Assembly (NCBI RefSeq): GCF_002197845.1
Contig: NZ_NIDE01000004.1
Location: 930,001-994,000, forward strand
Direction: 5' to 3'
Source of the DNA: Fimbriiglobus ruber
GTDB taxonomy: Bacteria > Planctomycetota > Planctomycetia > Gemmatales > Gemmataceae
Length of the DNA stretch: 64,000 bases
Positions 30,335 through 39,740 of the stretch are shown piece after piece; position 1 is the first letter of the stretch; each line of letters starts with the position of its first letter. The notes below the pieces were generated by a model. It had not been told where the DNA came from, ran no database searches, and worked only from the letters and a program-made list of their open reading frames with translations. Made by a program: the position numbers and the translations under genes.

Positions 30335-31600
30335 ATGTCCGATACCCGCGCGGAGTCGCGCACGTACACCGCCCGTTGGGTCTTTCCGGCCTCCAATCCG
30401 CCCCTGCATCGTGGGACGGTAACCGTCAGCGGGAGTGTCATTGAGGCGGTCGATCCCCACGGCGTCCGCCAACCGGACGAGGATCTGGGCAACGTCGCGA
30501 TCATTCCCGGGCTGGTCAACGCGCACACGCACCTCGACCTCTCCGGCGCCCGCGGGCTCACCCCGCCGACGACGGCCGACCGGTTCACCGACTGGCTCCT
30601 CTCCGTCATTACCTACCGCCGCTCCCGGTCCCCCGAACAAACGCGAGCCGACATCCACGCGGGCTTGGCTGAGAGCCTTCGGTGCGGCACGACGCTGATC
30701 GGCGACATCGCGGCCGAAGGGCAGACGTGGGACGTACTCGCCGCGGCGCCGACGCGGGCGGTGGTGTTCCGAGAGTTGATCGGTCTGTCACCCGAGCGGA
30801 GTCAAACCGCTCACGACACCGCGGAGACCTGGCTCGCCGGTCATCACCCCACGACTTCTACCCGCCCCGGGCTCAGCCCGCATGCGCCGTACAGCGTGCG
30901 GAAAGGGCTGTTCGCCGACGCCGGCCGGTTGTGCCGAAGCGGGAAGATCTCGTATGCCGTCCACCTGGCCGAGTCGGCGGCCGAGGTCGAGTTGTTGACC
31001 CACCGGCGCGGGCCGTTCGCGGACTTCCTGAAAGATCTGGGCTTGTGGCTCCCGGACGGGTTGACCGAGGATTTCGGGGCCGTGATCGAGGCGTGTGATT
31101 TCGGGCAGCCGAAACTGTTCGTACACGGCAATCACCTGGCGCCTACAACCCGGATGACGCCGGGAAGCACGATCGTCTATTGTCCGCGGACGCACGCCGC
31201 CTTCGGCCACCCGCCGCACCCGTTCCGGGAATTCCTGGCCCGCGGCGTCCGCGTCTGCCTGGGCACCGACAGCCTGGCGTCCAACCCCGACCTGGACGTT
31301 CTCGCCGAGGCCCGCTTCATCCACTCCCGATACCCGGATTTTCCTGGTGACACGCTGTTGAAGATGGTGACTCTTTTCGGCGCCGAAGCGATGGACTGGT
31401 CTAACAAGACTGGCAGCCTGGAACCCGGCAAGTCGGCCGATCTGGTAGCGGTCCCGCTGCCGGAACGGGACGCAGAGGATGCCCACACGCTCTTGTTTGC
31501 CCAGGACGCCCCACGGGCCGACCGGCGGTCCATGTTCTGTGGTCTATGGCGGTCGTGGATGACCGTTGGGGGAAATGCCTGTTTTGCAAATGAGATGTGA
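30335..31600 (+). CDS. amidohydrolase / chlorohydrolase-type deaminase
   Basis: A 421-residue metal-dependent hydrolase of the cytosine deaminase/TRZ-ATZ branch. Metal ligands are in NAHTHLDLSG (residues 60-69), the His of VHLAES (about 210), VHGNHLAP (about 265) and GTDSLASNPD (about 309). The domain order, with a small beta-sandwich split over both ends, is standard. Such enzymes deaminate guanine, S-adenosylhomocysteine-type nucleosides or similar heterocycles; the substrate cannot be told from sequence. ATG 30335 opens the conserved part. It is transcribed alone and convergent with mgtC. Confidence 0.88.
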   Translation: MSDTRAESRTYTARWVFPASNPPLHRGTVTVSGSVIEAVDPHGVRQPDEDLGNVAIIPGLVNAHTHLDLSGARGLTPPTTADRFTDWLLSVITYRRSRSPEQTRADIHAGLAESLRCGTTLIGDIAAEGQTWDVLAAAPTRAVVFRELIGLSPERSQTAHDTAETWLAGHHPTTSTRPGLSPHAPYSVRKGLFADAGRLCRSGKISYAVHLAESAAEVELLTHRRGPFADFLKDLGLWLPDGLTEDFGAVIEACDFGQPKLFVHGNHLAPTTRMTPGSTIVYCPRTHAAFGHPPHPFREFLARGVRVCLGTDSLASNPDLDVLAEARFIHSRYPDFPGDTLLKMVTLFGAEAMDWSNKTGSLEPGKSADLVAVPLPERDAEDAHTLLFAQDAPRADRRSMFCGLWRSWMTVGGNACFANEM

Positions 31601-31636
31601 CCCGAACCTCCACCGCCGGCCACAACCACTCCACAC

Positions 31637-32329
31637 CTACCCCACGGCCCCCTGGCCGTCTCGCTGCCAGCTGATCGCCGTCACGTCCGGCTCGATCGAC
31701 AGGCGGGCCACCAGCTCTTCCATGAAACGGTCGTTCCGCTCGGTCGACAACAGGGAGACCGACACTTTCACCCGGTCCGGGCGGTCGGTGTCGCGGGTGT
31801 CGACGCCTTGAATGGTCGCGGTCGGGTGGGAGTTGACGTGCCGGAGGAAGATCGACCGGACCACGCCGGCCCGGCCGTCCGGGCAAATGACCTGGATGTG
31901 GTAGAGCGTCTCCACGTCGATCGACTTCGCGACCCGCTTGTCGATCCATTTAACCAGTGGCCGCAGCGCGTAGTTCGTGAAGATGACCACGACGGTGCCC
32001 GCGGCCGCGTCCTCCGGGCGGCCGCACCCGCACAACACCCCGACGGCCGCGCTGCACCAGAGCGTCGCCGCGGTGTTCAGGCCGCGGATGTTGATCCCCT
32101 CGCGGAGGATGACGCCCGCCCCGAGGAACCCGATCCCGGAGACCACGTTGGCGGCGATTTGCGTCGTCCCGAGCCCCGGGTTGACGTGCTCAGCGACAGA
32201 GATGAACAGGGCCGCGCCGACCGCGACCAGGGCGTTCGTTCGAATCCCGGCCGGGTGCCGGCGGAACTGCCGCTCGATCCCGATCAGCACTCCGAGCGCG
32301 AGTGCCTCCAGCATGTGTTCGACAGCCAC
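31637..32329 (-). CDS. MgtC/SapB family membrane protein
   Basis: 230 residues starting at GTG 32329, six bases after a clear GAGGAG. The membrane part has the family core LALGVLIGIERQFRRHPAGI, RTNALVAVGAALFISV, VSGIGFLGAGVILREG and LNTAATLWCSAAVGVLCG, giving four to five helices. An ACT-like C-terminal domain (YHIQVICPDGRAGVVRSIFL to the end) follows. MgtC relatives are linked to Mg2+ limitation and acid tolerance. It is third in a minus-strand run behind a BBP7-type barrel and a TolC-like lipoprotein, so an envelope ion-homeostasis role is possible. Confidence 0.9.
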   Translation of the reverse strand: MAVEHMLEALALGVLIGIERQFRRHPAGIRTNALVAVGAALFISVAEHVNPGLGTTQIAANVVSGIGFLGAGVILREGINIRGLNTAATLWCSAAVGVLCGCGRPEDAAAGTVVVIFTNYALRPLVKWIDKRVAKSIDVETLYHIQVICPDGRAGVVRSIFLRHVNSHPTATIQGVDTRDTDRPDRVKVSVSLLSTERNDRFMEELVARLSIEPDVTAISWQRDGQGAVG

Positions 32330-32403
32330 CGCGAACTCCTCGGGCGGCGCGGCGGGCGCCGCGGTAGGTCGTTGCGTCGCGACGTGGGACGGCTCGTTCG
32401 CGG

Positions 32404-34017
32404 TTACGGCTTCGGCACGTCGACCGGACCCTTCTCCGGTTCCGGCCCCTTCACCGGTGCCGGGGCGGGCGGGGCGTCCGGTTTGGCCGCGCCCTTGGGA
32501 GCGGGTGCGGGTGCGGGTTCCGGTCCGGGCTTCGGGGCCGCGGGCTGCGCGGGCGCCGCAGGGGTGTTCCCGGGCGGGTTGGCCTGCGGACCCGTGGAAG
32601 CTCCGGCGGAACCCTGCAGGAACTTCTCCTGCTGCAACAGGCCGGCCACCTGCGTGGCGTTGCTCCAGAGGTTTTGCAAGGCGTCCACGTACGCGCTGTT
32701 GTTCTGAATGACCGTCGTCTGGGCCTGGAGGAGGGTGGCCCGGTCGAGAATGCCCTTCGAGTACCCGTCTTGCACGAGCCGCAGCGCCTCGGTCGATTTC
32801 GGCAGGATGTTGCGCTCGAACTCGTCGACCTGCGCTCGCGCCGCCCGGTATTGTCCGAGTACGCTCGACGCCTGATTGACTAGGTCGTTGCGGACCGTTT
32901 CGACCTGGGCGATGGACATCGCGAGGTTCGCCTTCGCGGCCATGATGTTGCCCTGGTTGCGGTCCCACGTGGGCAGGTTGAAGGTCAGGTTCAGCCAGTA
33001 CTGGTCGTTACCGGGCACCAGGCCGAACTGGTAGGCCGGGCCGATCGTCGGGTTCGGGTACGGCTCGACCTCGGCCCGGCGGACGAGCAACTGGTTCTGG
33101 GCCACGACGGCCCGGGCGTTTTTGATCGAGCTGTGGTCGTTCGCCACGTACCGCAGCAACCGATCCTCGTCGAACGCGGGGTAGGCGGTCGTGAGCTTGC
33201 CGTCGACCGGCCACTCCGCCACCCCCGGCACCCCGACGATCGCCCCGAGGCGCTTGCGGTCGCCGTCCAGGAGAGCTTGCGCGCCGCGGAGGGTGGCGAG
33301 TACCTGCTGGTAGTTCACCTGCAGCAGCAGTACGTCGACTTCGGTCGCCTCGCCAGCCTTTCGCTTCTTCACCCCCGCGTCGTAGCTCTGGCGGGCGGTC
33401 TCGACCAACTCCGTCAGCACTTCGATGCGCCGCTGGTCGGCCAACACCTGGTAGAACTGCGTCCGCACGGCGGTCAGCAGGGCGAACCGGTCCTGGATGG
33501 CGGTCCACTGTTGCTGCTGGGTGTTCTGCTCGGCGGCGGCGCGTTCGAGTTTCTTCTTCCCCATGAGGGGAATTTCTTGCGTGAACCCGACGTTCATCAG
33601 GGACTGTCGCCCGTTGAACACGAGCGGATTGCCGGTGTTGTACATCGGGTTCGCCCAGAGCCCGGCCTGGATCGCCTGCCCGCGGGCGGCGGCGATCTGG
33701 GCGAGATCCCGGCGCAGGATCGGGTTGATCTGGAGGGCGAGGTCTTCCAGGTAGTCGAGGGTGAGCGGGGACTCCGGAACGGCCGGGGCCTGGCCGCGTT
33801 CGGCGTCGGCCGCTTTCGCGTCGCCGGCCGGCTTTTCGGCGTCGACCGCCGGGGGGGCCGCGGGCTTTAGGGCCGTGCGGGGCTCCCGGGGGGCGACGGG
33901 CGCCACGGCTTCCGGCGGGATCGCCGGGACGGCCGCGTCGGGGCGACCCGGCTGAGCGCACCCGCCCCCGACGACCGTACCGGCTACCGCCGAAACCCCG
34001 AGAAACCAGCGTCGCAT
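32404..34017 (-). CDS. TolC-like outer membrane efflux lipoprotein
   Basis: 537 residues. The lipobox TVVGGGC places lipidated Cys at position 20. After a Pro/Ala-rich spacer, two OEP repeats of long helices follow (LALQINPILRRDLAQIAAAR, MAAKANLAMSIAQVETVRND, RLVQDGYSKGILDRATLLQA). The C-terminal 75 residues are an unusual Pro/Ala/Lys-rich tail (KPGPEPAPAPAPKGAAKP). The protein would be the outer-membrane channel of a tripartite pump, but no membrane-fusion or inner-membrane pump gene is adjacent. The BBP7 gene upstream is 42 bases away, and mgtC lies downstream. Confidence 0.9.
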   Translation of the reverse strand: MRRWFLGVSAVAGTVVGGGCAQPGRPDAAVPAIPPEAVAPVAPREPRTALKPAAPPAVDAEKPAGDAKAADAERGQAPAVPESPLTLDYLEDLALQINPILRRDLAQIAAARGQAIQAGLWANPMYNTGNPLVFNGRQSLMNVGFTQEIPLMGKKKLERAAAEQNTQQQQWTAIQDRFALLTAVRTQFYQVLADQRRIEVLTELVETARQSYDAGVKKRKAGEATEVDVLLLQVNYQQVLATLRGAQALLDGDRKRLGAIVGVPGVAEWPVDGKLTTAYPAFDEDRLLRYVANDHSSIKNARAVVAQNQLLVRRAEVEPYPNPTIGPAYQFGLVPGNDQYWLNLTFNLPTWDRNQGNIMAAKANLAMSIAQVETVRNDLVNQASSVLGQYRAARAQVDEFERNILPKSTEALRLVQDGYSKGILDRATLLQAQTTVIQNNSAYVDALQNLWSNATQVAGLLQQEKFLQGSAGASTGPQANPPGNTPAAPAQPAAPKPGPEPAPAPAPKGAAKPDAPPAPAPVKGPEPEKGPVDVPKP

Positions 34018-34059
34018 ACCCGTGTCTCCTGGCCGCGGTGGGCCGAATCCTGGTGGCGG

Positions 34060-35115
34060 TCAGAACCCGAGTTCGGCCCGCAGAACGAACCCCTGGAGGG
34101 TGAGTTCGGCGTTCGACTGGTTCGTGTTGCCGAAGTCCCACCACCGTTCCCAGGTGTACGCCGCCGTGAGCCGGAAGTTGCGGCCGCCGATCGTGTCGGC
34201 CCAGCTCAGGCCCGCTTCCACACCGAATTGGCCCATGCCGTTCGACAGGTAGCCGGTGTCGTACCCACCGACCATCCCTGTACCGTTGGTAAGCGTGGTC
34301 TGGGCGAACTGCTGGCGGATTTTGCCGAGCAGGCCGGCCGTGTTCATGCGAGTGTAGAGCCAGAGCGGGCGGTCCGCGATTTGTTGGCGGTATTCGAACA
34401 GCGCGTGAATCCCGGCGCCCCCGAACGAGCTACTCGCCTTCGATTCCAACGTCTCGGCCCCGTTCCCGACCGTGTCGAAGAACGCGCTCGTGGCCCGGAG
34501 CCCGAAGCCGGCCCGCAGTTCCCGGCGGAACCACGGGCTGGCGGCCGCCGCGTCTTGGCCGAGGAATTCGGGCAGGATGTAGTCGATGTCGACCGTGTTC
34601 AGGTTGAGCCGACTTTTGAGGAGCCCGGCTCCGGCGGCATCGAACCCGGCCACGGTCTCCGTCCCGGACGACGCGACGAGGCGGTAATTCACGAACAATT
34701 CCCCGGCGCCGCGGTCGAAGCGGTAGCCGAGGCCGAGGTTCGGCACGCCGGTCCAGTCGAGCGGGGCAGCGCCGAGGAAGAGCGGGTTCGGGCTCGCGGA
34801 GGTCAGCGGGCCGGGGGTGGTCAGGCGGGCCGACAGGTGGGGCTTGAGCAACCCGGCTTCCGCGACGGCGTACCACCCGAGTTCCTGGCCGGGCGGGTCG
34901 AGGGCGGCCGAGTCGATCCAGAACGGCCCGTCGCTCCCCGGCGGGACGTAGGCCGGGTGGGCCGGGTTGACCGGCGGAACGAGGGGGGCCGTGGGTAAGA
35001 ATGGAGCCGGGCTTTGAGGCGGGGACGGGCTTTGAGCCGCGACCGCTCCCGCGGCCACGCCCAGCAGCACGCAGGCCCAGACCCAGCGGTACGGCAATGA
35101 CGCCCCCATACGCAC
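34060..35115 (-). CDS. BBP7-type outer membrane beta-barrel protein
   Basis: 351 residues. Signal peptide (WVWACVLLGVAAGAVAAQ), a Pro-rich linker, then a barrel of alternating beta strands (GWYAVAEAGLLKPHLSARLT, LGLGYRFDRGAGELFVNYRL, AGFGLRATSAFFDTVGNGAE) ending in the outer-membrane terminal signature AELGF. This matches planctomycete BBP7/Lpg1974-like barrel families. It is first in the run with the TolC-like lipoprotein and mgtC. Probably a porin; transported solutes are unknown. Confidence 0.82.
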   Translation of the reverse strand: MRMGASLPYRWVWACVLLGVAAGAVAAQSPSPPQSPAPFLPTAPLVPPVNPAHPAYVPPGSDGPFWIDSAALDPPGQELGWYAVAEAGLLKPHLSARLTTPGPLTSASPNPLFLGAAPLDWTGVPNLGLGYRFDRGAGELFVNYRLVASSGTETVAGFDAAGAGLLKSRLNLNTVDIDYILPEFLGQDAAAASPWFRRELRAGFGLRATSAFFDTVGNGAETLESKASSSFGGAGIHALFEYRQQIADRPLWLYTRMNTAGLLGKIRQQFAQTTLTNGTGMVGGYDTGYLSNGMGQFGVEAGLSWADTIGGRNFRLTAAYTWERWWDFGNTNQSNAELTLQGFVLRAELGF

Positions 35116-35279
35116 CCTCTAAAAGTTTCCTCCAGGTTTTTCGGCAGGACACGGCAAAAGCATGAGGGGAATCGGCACAACCGCCAAGGATTCGCCAGCT
35201 TAACTTTTGAACGTGATTTGTTTGAAGGGCTCGGCGGGAATGGATCGGAACACGAAAAAGGCAATCACACGAATAAAGC

Positions 35280-35322
35280 GAAGTCGGCGTGGAGGGATAG
35301 GAATTCCCTCCACGCCGACTTC
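35280..35322 (-). terminator. 18-bp hairpin after the Gly/Tyr/Pro-rich gene
   Basis: Arms 35280-35297 and 35305-35322 pair perfectly (GAAGTCGGCGTGGAGGGA and complement, 7-base loop). On the minus strand it follows the stop at 35347 by 25 bases and is followed by CGCTTTATTCG, a weak T-tract. Confidence 0.75.
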
Positions 35323-35346
35323 GTTTGTTCAAATTAAGGTCGTCGC

Positions 35347-35862
35347 CTACCGGCTCACAGACGGGTACTGCGACGGCTGGGCCGGCGCGGGTTGGGCCGG
35401 CACCGTCTGCGGCGGAAGCGTCTGGTACGACGGGACGCCCGACGGGGGAGCATAGGCACCCGGCGGTGGCCCTTGGGGCTGGCTGGGGTACGGGCTGCCC
35501 GGCGGCACGGGAGGGGGAGGAGGGTACGCTCCGCCCGGCGGATATGCTCCACCCGTCGGGTACCCGCCACCCGGCGGCTGATACGCTCCCGGCGGATACG
35601 CGCCACCCGGCGGCGGGGCGACGTAGATCGGCGGTTGCTGGGGCACCCCGTACGCCGGCGGAGCCACGTAAACCGGCGGCGGGGCCACGTACACGCCGAC
35701 CCCGTACGGCCGGTAGTACGGGTAGTAGCCACCGTAATATCCGCCGTAATACCCGCCGCCGACGCCGACACCGACGACGATTCTGGGCCCGGCCTGTGCG
35801 GTTCCCGATATCAACCCGACCGCGGCCAATACGGCCGCCGCCATCACGCGATTCGTACTCAT
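35347..35862 (-). CDS. secreted Gly/Tyr/Pro-rich low-complexity protein
   Basis: 171 residues: signal peptide (VMAAAVLAAVGLISGTAQA), a Gly/Tyr stretch (VGVGGGYYGGYYGGYYPYY), then mostly Pro/Gly repeats (PPGGAYPPGAYQPPGGGYP). No enzymatic motif. Similar low-complexity secreted proteins are common in planctomycetes and may form surface or matrix material. It has its own terminator. It is separate from the porin gene by 230 bases. Confidence 0.75.
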   Translation of the reverse strand: MSTNRVMAAAVLAAVGLISGTAQAGPRIVVGVGVGGGYYGGYYGGYYPYYRPYGVGVYVAPPPVYVAPPAYGVPQQPPIYVAPPPGGAYPPGAYQPPGGGYPTGGAYPPGGAYPPPPPVPPGSPYPSQPQGPPPGAYAPPSGVPSYQTLPPQTVPAQPAPAQPSQYPSVSR

Positions 35863-36191
35863 GAGAAGACCTCGCGTCCTGCGTGGTTGCCACGTTCTGG
35901 AAAACCGCGCCTATCAGTAACAGTTTTGCCACGGGCCTGCAACCGGAGCGTGGCAGCCGGCAACAGAAACAGTGCGCGCGGTCCGACTCACTCCTTGCAC
36001 GACAAGGAGGGCTACCTGTACGTCGGCAAACGGCTTACGCGACCGCAACAACTCTCACGGATGTATCACGGGTGGCCGTAACAACTTTCGCGGACCGGCC
36101 CCTTTCTTTTACCCGATTTGCCGAAAGCCCCCGGTCGGCCGTCGTGTCGTGTTCTCGGCGCGTTTAGCGGCAGCCGTATCCGGGCCGCGGA
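35863..36191. other. 329-base gap, no gene supported
   Basis: Between two minus-strand genes. It should hold the promoter of the Gly/Tyr/Pro-rich gene. No hairpin with a T-run and no plausible open frame with a ribosome-binding site was seen. Confidence 0.4.
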
Positions 36192-37226
36192 CTACTGGCG
36201 TTCTTTTTCCTGGGCCTCCGCGGACGGGAGCTTGAGGTTCCAGGTGAGGCCGACTGCGGACAGGGAACGGATAACCCAGTAGCTCGCGTCGAGTTCCCAC
36301 CACCGCAGGCCGTGCCGGGCGGAGGTCGGGAAAACGTGGTGCGTGTTGTGCCACCCTTCGCCCATCGCCAGAACCCCGAAGATGAAGTTGTTTCGGCTCT
36401 CGTCGTTACTTCGGTAGGGTTGCCGCCCCCAGAGATGGCAGACCGAATTGATACTCCAGGTGAGGTGGTGGACGAGCAGAATGCGGACCAACCCGCCCCA
36501 CACGAGCCCGGTCGCCGCGCCCGCCCAACTGCCCGAAATCAGGCCACCCAGCAGTGCCGGAATCAACAGGCCGAGGACGGCCCAGAAGTGGAACAAGGCA
36601 CTCGCCGCGCGAAGGCTCGGGCTCTTGCGGAGGTCTTGCGTGTAGCGTTCCAGGCCGGGCGGGTCGGCGAGGAACGCCCAGCCGACGTGCGCGTGCCAGA
36701 AGCCGCCCAGGAACCCGAGGAGGCCGTCGCCCCCGTGGTGCGGCGAGTGAACGTCTTCTTCACAATCGCTGTGCTGGTGGTGCCACCGGTGCAAGCCCAC
36801 CCATTGCAGCATCGTGCCCTGAACGGCCATCGACCCGGCCGCTGTCAAGGCGACTTTGACCGGCACGGAGGTCTCGAACGAGCGGTGGACGAAGAGCCGG
36901 TGGAAGCCGACGGTGATGCCGAGCATGGTGACGACGTACATACCGAGCAAAAGGCCGAGGTCGACCCAGCTGAACCCCCATCCCCACAGCAGAACGATCG
37001 CCGCGACCAGGCCGCCGAGGGGAACGGTCACGCCCAGAAAGGTCCAGAGTTGTCCTGCGAAGGAGAGGCGCTGGCGAGGTATCCTGCGCCGGGGAGGCGA
37101 TGTCGCGGGGAGGTCGAAAGCCGGCACGTCGAGGATCTTGCTCAAAGCGTCACTCCGTGTTTTCGAGACAGACCGATCGCCGTCCGACGTCTCGGCCGAG
37201 CCGTCGGGAAATGAAAGCGGGGGCAC
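36192..37226 (-). CDS. acyl-CoA/acyl-lipid delta-9-type fatty acid desaturase
   Basis: 344 residues, membrane di-iron enzyme that introduces a cis double bond into saturated acyl chains. The three histidine boxes are present: HRLFVHRSF (HxxxxH, about 108), HRWHHQHSD (about 143) and HNTHHVFP (about 294). Four membrane helices flank them (LWTFLGVTVPLGGLVAAIVL, LGLLLGMYVVTMLGITVGFH). The first about 60 residues are a polar extension. It would adjust membrane fluidity. No redox partner gene is adjacent. Confidence 0.93.
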   Translation of the reverse strand: MPPLSFPDGSAETSDGDRSVSKTRSDALSKILDVPAFDLPATSPPRRRIPRQRLSFAGQLWTFLGVTVPLGGLVAAIVLLWGWGFSWVDLGLLLGMYVVTMLGITVGFHRLFVHRSFETSVPVKVALTAAGSMAVQGTMLQWVGLHRWHHQHSDCEEDVHSPHHGGDGLLGFLGGFWHAHVGWAFLADPPGLERYTQDLRKSPSLRAASALFHFWAVLGLLIPALLGGLISGSWAGAATGLVWGGLVRILLVHHLTWSINSVCHLWGRQPYRSNDESRNNFIFGVLAMGEGWHNTHHVFPTSARHGLRWWELDASYWVIRSLSAVGLTWNLKLPSAEAQEKERQ

Positions 37227-37709
37227 GGGTCAATCGTGAGCGTAATTATTGGGCAGGTTTTAGCGAGCGAGTCACAATCGAGATGACTTTTTATGGTTTA
37301 TTCACGATTTGATCAACACGGTTCTCGCGGCCGCGTGCCTCCGGCGTCTGATCCGGCCCGTTTGTCGATCGGTCGTGAAGGATCTCGATTTACGAGTAGC
37401 AAACGGCACGCCGCCGGACTAACTCTCTCGAAAACGTCACACTGTTTCGAGCCATCGGTCGGGGGCCTGACGGGGGGCATCCGACCGGGCGGCGCCCCAT
37501 GTGACACATCCGACGCTCCCGCGCTCTTCCTCCCACTTTCCGCGGTTAACCTGTCAGATATGGCGGGTTGCGTCGCGCGGGTGCCAAAATGACGGGGAAT
37601 CGACCCGCGAAGTGGACGCGGGGCGACGGGCGGTTTGATCGATCCCCTGGCACCTCCCACGGCTCATTCCGGCCCGTCAACGAACGTGAACCGAGCCACC
37701 GGGGGTAGT
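37227..37709. other. 480-base divergent intergenic region, no gene supported
   Basis: Separates the desaturase (minus) from the RepA-like ATPase (plus). The 37235-37320 part is AT-rich (TTTTTATGGTTTATTCACG) and could hold the desaturase promoter. The rest carries only short shadow-like frames. Confidence 0.45.
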
Positions 37710-38759
37710 GTGAACACCGAGTACGCCGAGAAACGGGCGGTGCCGACCTCAGTTCTGGACGACGGTATCCGGCCCGACGAGGACTTTGCCACGAACGCGG
37801 ACTTGCGGCGAATGGAACTGGGCACCCGCTGGGTCTGGAACCGGTGGCTCCAGGCCGGGACGGTGAACCTGCTCGCGGCCGAGGGCGGGCTCGGCAAGAC
37901 GCGGTTCGTGGCCGACCTCTGTCGGCGGGTCCACGCCGGCCTGCCCTGGCCCGACGGCGGCCCGACGGACCCGTGGTCGAGTCAGTACCTGGCCATGTGG
38001 GTGGCCGGGGACCGGAACCAGGGAGAACTCCTCACGTTGTCCGAGGGGTTCGGGTTCGGCGAGCGGATCTGCTACAGCGGGTCCAAGGCCGGGCCGCTGG
38101 GCGGGGTCACGCTGGACACGCCGGGCGAGTTCGTGGCCCTGCACCGGAAGCTCAAGGCGGCCCGCCCGTTGTTCCTGGTCGTGGACACGGCCGGCGGCGC
38201 GACCGGGTTCAACCTGGCGAAGCAGGAGGAAGCCCGGGCGTTCTTCGCCCCCTTGTCGGACATGGCGGCCCGCCTCGGGCTCTGCGTCGTCGTCATCACC
38301 CACCTGAACGCCAGCAAGACCGTCCTCGGGCGGCGGGCCGAGGAGCGGGTCCGGTGCGTGATCCGGATGAGCGCCGAGAACCGCGAGCCGGAGACGCTCC
38401 GTCGCGTCGAGGTGCTGAAGTCGAACGGTCTTTATCCCCAACCGATCGGCATGCTCCTCGGCGACACCGGCAACGAGTACACCGACGAGGCCCCGGCCGC
38501 CCCGGAAACGCAAGCTTCGGCCTCGAAAGGTAGTCAGAGTCGGACCGACGAATCCGACCGCGGGCCGCGGACCAAGACCCGCGAGTGCATGGACTGGCTA
38601 ACCCAGACGCTGGCGGAAACCCCGATGCGGGTCCACACGCTGAGAAAGCAGGCGGAAGAAAAGGGATTCTCCACCACCACCTTCTACAAGGCGAAAGAGA
38701 TGTTGAATCTCGTAGAGGCCGTGGCCGAAGGGTATAAACTGTGGGGACTTCGGAAGTAA
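37710..38759 (+). CDS. RepA/AAA_25-like RecA-fold ATPase with C-terminal helix-turn-helix
   Basis: 349 residues from GTG 37710, which follows GGGGG; a TTG at 37635 in the same frame is less likely. The Walker A is AAEGGLGKTRF, and a Walker B-like strand is LFLVVDTAGGATG. A later VVVITHLNASKTVLGRRAEE segment matches the RecA-like fold of plasmid RepA and phage helicase-like ATPases. The C-terminal about 60 residues (WLTQTLAETPMRVHTLRKQA onward) look like a winged helix. Such genes are often cargo of mobile elements, but no integrase or replication gene is adjacent, so this may be an isolated remnant. Confidence 0.8.
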   Translation: MNTEYAEKRAVPTSVLDDGIRPDEDFATNADLRRMELGTRWVWNRWLQAGTVNLLAAEGGLGKTRFVADLCRRVHAGLPWPDGGPTDPWSSQYLAMWVAGDRNQGELLTLSEGFGFGERICYSGSKAGPLGGVTLDTPGEFVALHRKLKAARPLFLVVDTAGGATGFNLAKQEEARAFFAPLSDMAARLGLCVVVITHLNASKTVLGRRAEERVRCVIRMSAENREPETLRRVEVLKSNGLYPQPIGMLLGDTGNEYTDEAPAAPETQASASKGSQSRTDESDRGPRTKTRECMDWLTQTLAETPMRVHTLRKQAEEKGFSTTTFYKAKEMLNLVEAVAEGYKLWGLRK

Positions 38760-38888
38760 GCTCAAAACTCGGACCGAGTTTTTGTCTCGTGTCCCGGGTG
38801 GCCGAAACTCCAGGGGAACCGCGACAGGGGACAAAAATACAGTCGGAGTGACGAGTGTAAGTGCGATAGTTCGCGGTCCGGTAAACCG

Positions 38889-39560
38889 TCACTTGGAATC
38901 GGGCACAGCACGGGGGCCGTCCAGCCATCCTCGGAAGTCCACGGCCGTCACTTGCAACCCGTAAGTCGCCACCACAATCGGAAAGTGTTCATCCACATAT
39001 CCTCTCGTGGCAGCTTCTTCCCAGCTCGTACCGGAAGGGATCGCGGACGATTTCAGAAGCACGAGCGGGCATTTCGCGGCTGCGGCCGCGTACGCGGCAA
39101 TGGAATCGGTGGTTAAATCCCAGCTGTGGGGGACGGGACCAACGGTTTCTTCGAGCCGCGACAAAAAAGTAGATGCCAACAATCCGAGAACCCGCGGACG
39201 ACTTCCCGATCCTTCCCACCATTCTGTTTCCGTGGCGACCGCGGCCATAAGATCGCCCGGCGCCAAGAGCGAGAGCAGGAAAAGTATGGGGACTTGGAGC
39301 CCGATCAGCGCGAGTTGATGGGCAACTTCGTCGCCGAGCGAGTGGACGCTGTCCCATTCCCGAACCGCGTCGCCCACGCCGCCGCCGCCGGCCACGATGA
39401 GGATGCGTCGGGCATCGAGTGCGCCCAGGTATTCGAGCAAGCCAGGGCCAAGCGCGGGGTGGTCGTAGAGGCTGCCGCCGACTTTTACGACGACGCATCC
39501 GGGCGGCGCGGGCGGAAACGGGAAGGATTTCACGCAGACAACCTGGGTGGTGATCGCCAT
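38889..39560 (-). CDS. amino acid kinase family protein, C1-cofactor (MfnE-like)
   Basis: 223 residues of the amino acid kinase fold: VVVKVGGSLYD near the N-terminus and LIVAGGGGVGDAVREWD. It is near another gene typical of tetrahydromethanopterin/methanofuran biosynthesis, and MfnE-type kinases of this length act in that pathway, so that role is the best guess. Its ATG (39558-39560) falls within the outer 6 bases of the 39555-39718 repeat, so the element supplies its leader. The conserved core starts about 20 residues later. The exact substrate is not proven. Confidence 0.75.
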   Translation of the reverse strand: MAITTQVVCVKSFPFPPAPPGCVVVKVGGSLYDHPALGPGLLEYLGALDARRILIVAGGGGVGDAVREWDSVHSLGDEVAHQLALIGLQVPILFLLSLLAPGDLMAAVATETEWWEGSGSRPRVLGLLASTFLSRLEETVGPVPHSWDLTTDSIAAYAAAAAKCPLVLLKSSAIPSGTSWEEAATRGYVDEHFPIVVATYGLQVTAVDFRGWLDGPRAVPDSK

Positions 39561-39718
39561 TTGGAGTGCGGCGCTTTACCGCCGCTTTTGTTTCTATGTT
39601 TTTTAATTATTGGCATGAGAATCAGATCAGAGGCGCGCGAACGGTATCCTGCCGCGACCCGGTTGATCGAATCACAAAAAAACAAAAGCGGCGATAAAGC
39701 GCCGCACTCCAAATGGCG
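39555..39718. repeat. dispersed hairpin element, copy A (164 bp)
   Basis: The 39-base left arm (CGCCATTTGGAGTGCGGCGC then TTTACCGCCGCTTTTGTTT) is matched by the right arm with one C/T mismatch. The spacer is about 86 bases. Same family as 44968-45056 and 56649-56799. The tip here is CGCCAT/ATGGCG instead of GCGCAAAT, but it still pairs. Frames inside it (for example peptides with ECGA and PHSK) are artefacts of the repeat. It lies between two minus-strand genes. Confidence 0.9.
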
Positions 39719-39740
39719 TGCGTTAGCGCGAAGTTTCATT

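Noticed and set aside
37710-38759. Replication initiation or prophage module
   Set aside because: Only one RepA-like ATPase is present, with no integrase, primase, attachment repeats or phage genes nearby.
39530-39739. Small protein with ECGALSPLLFF and similar ones at the other hairpin elements
   Set aside because: It is a translation of the repeat arms themselves; such database entries are likely artefacts.
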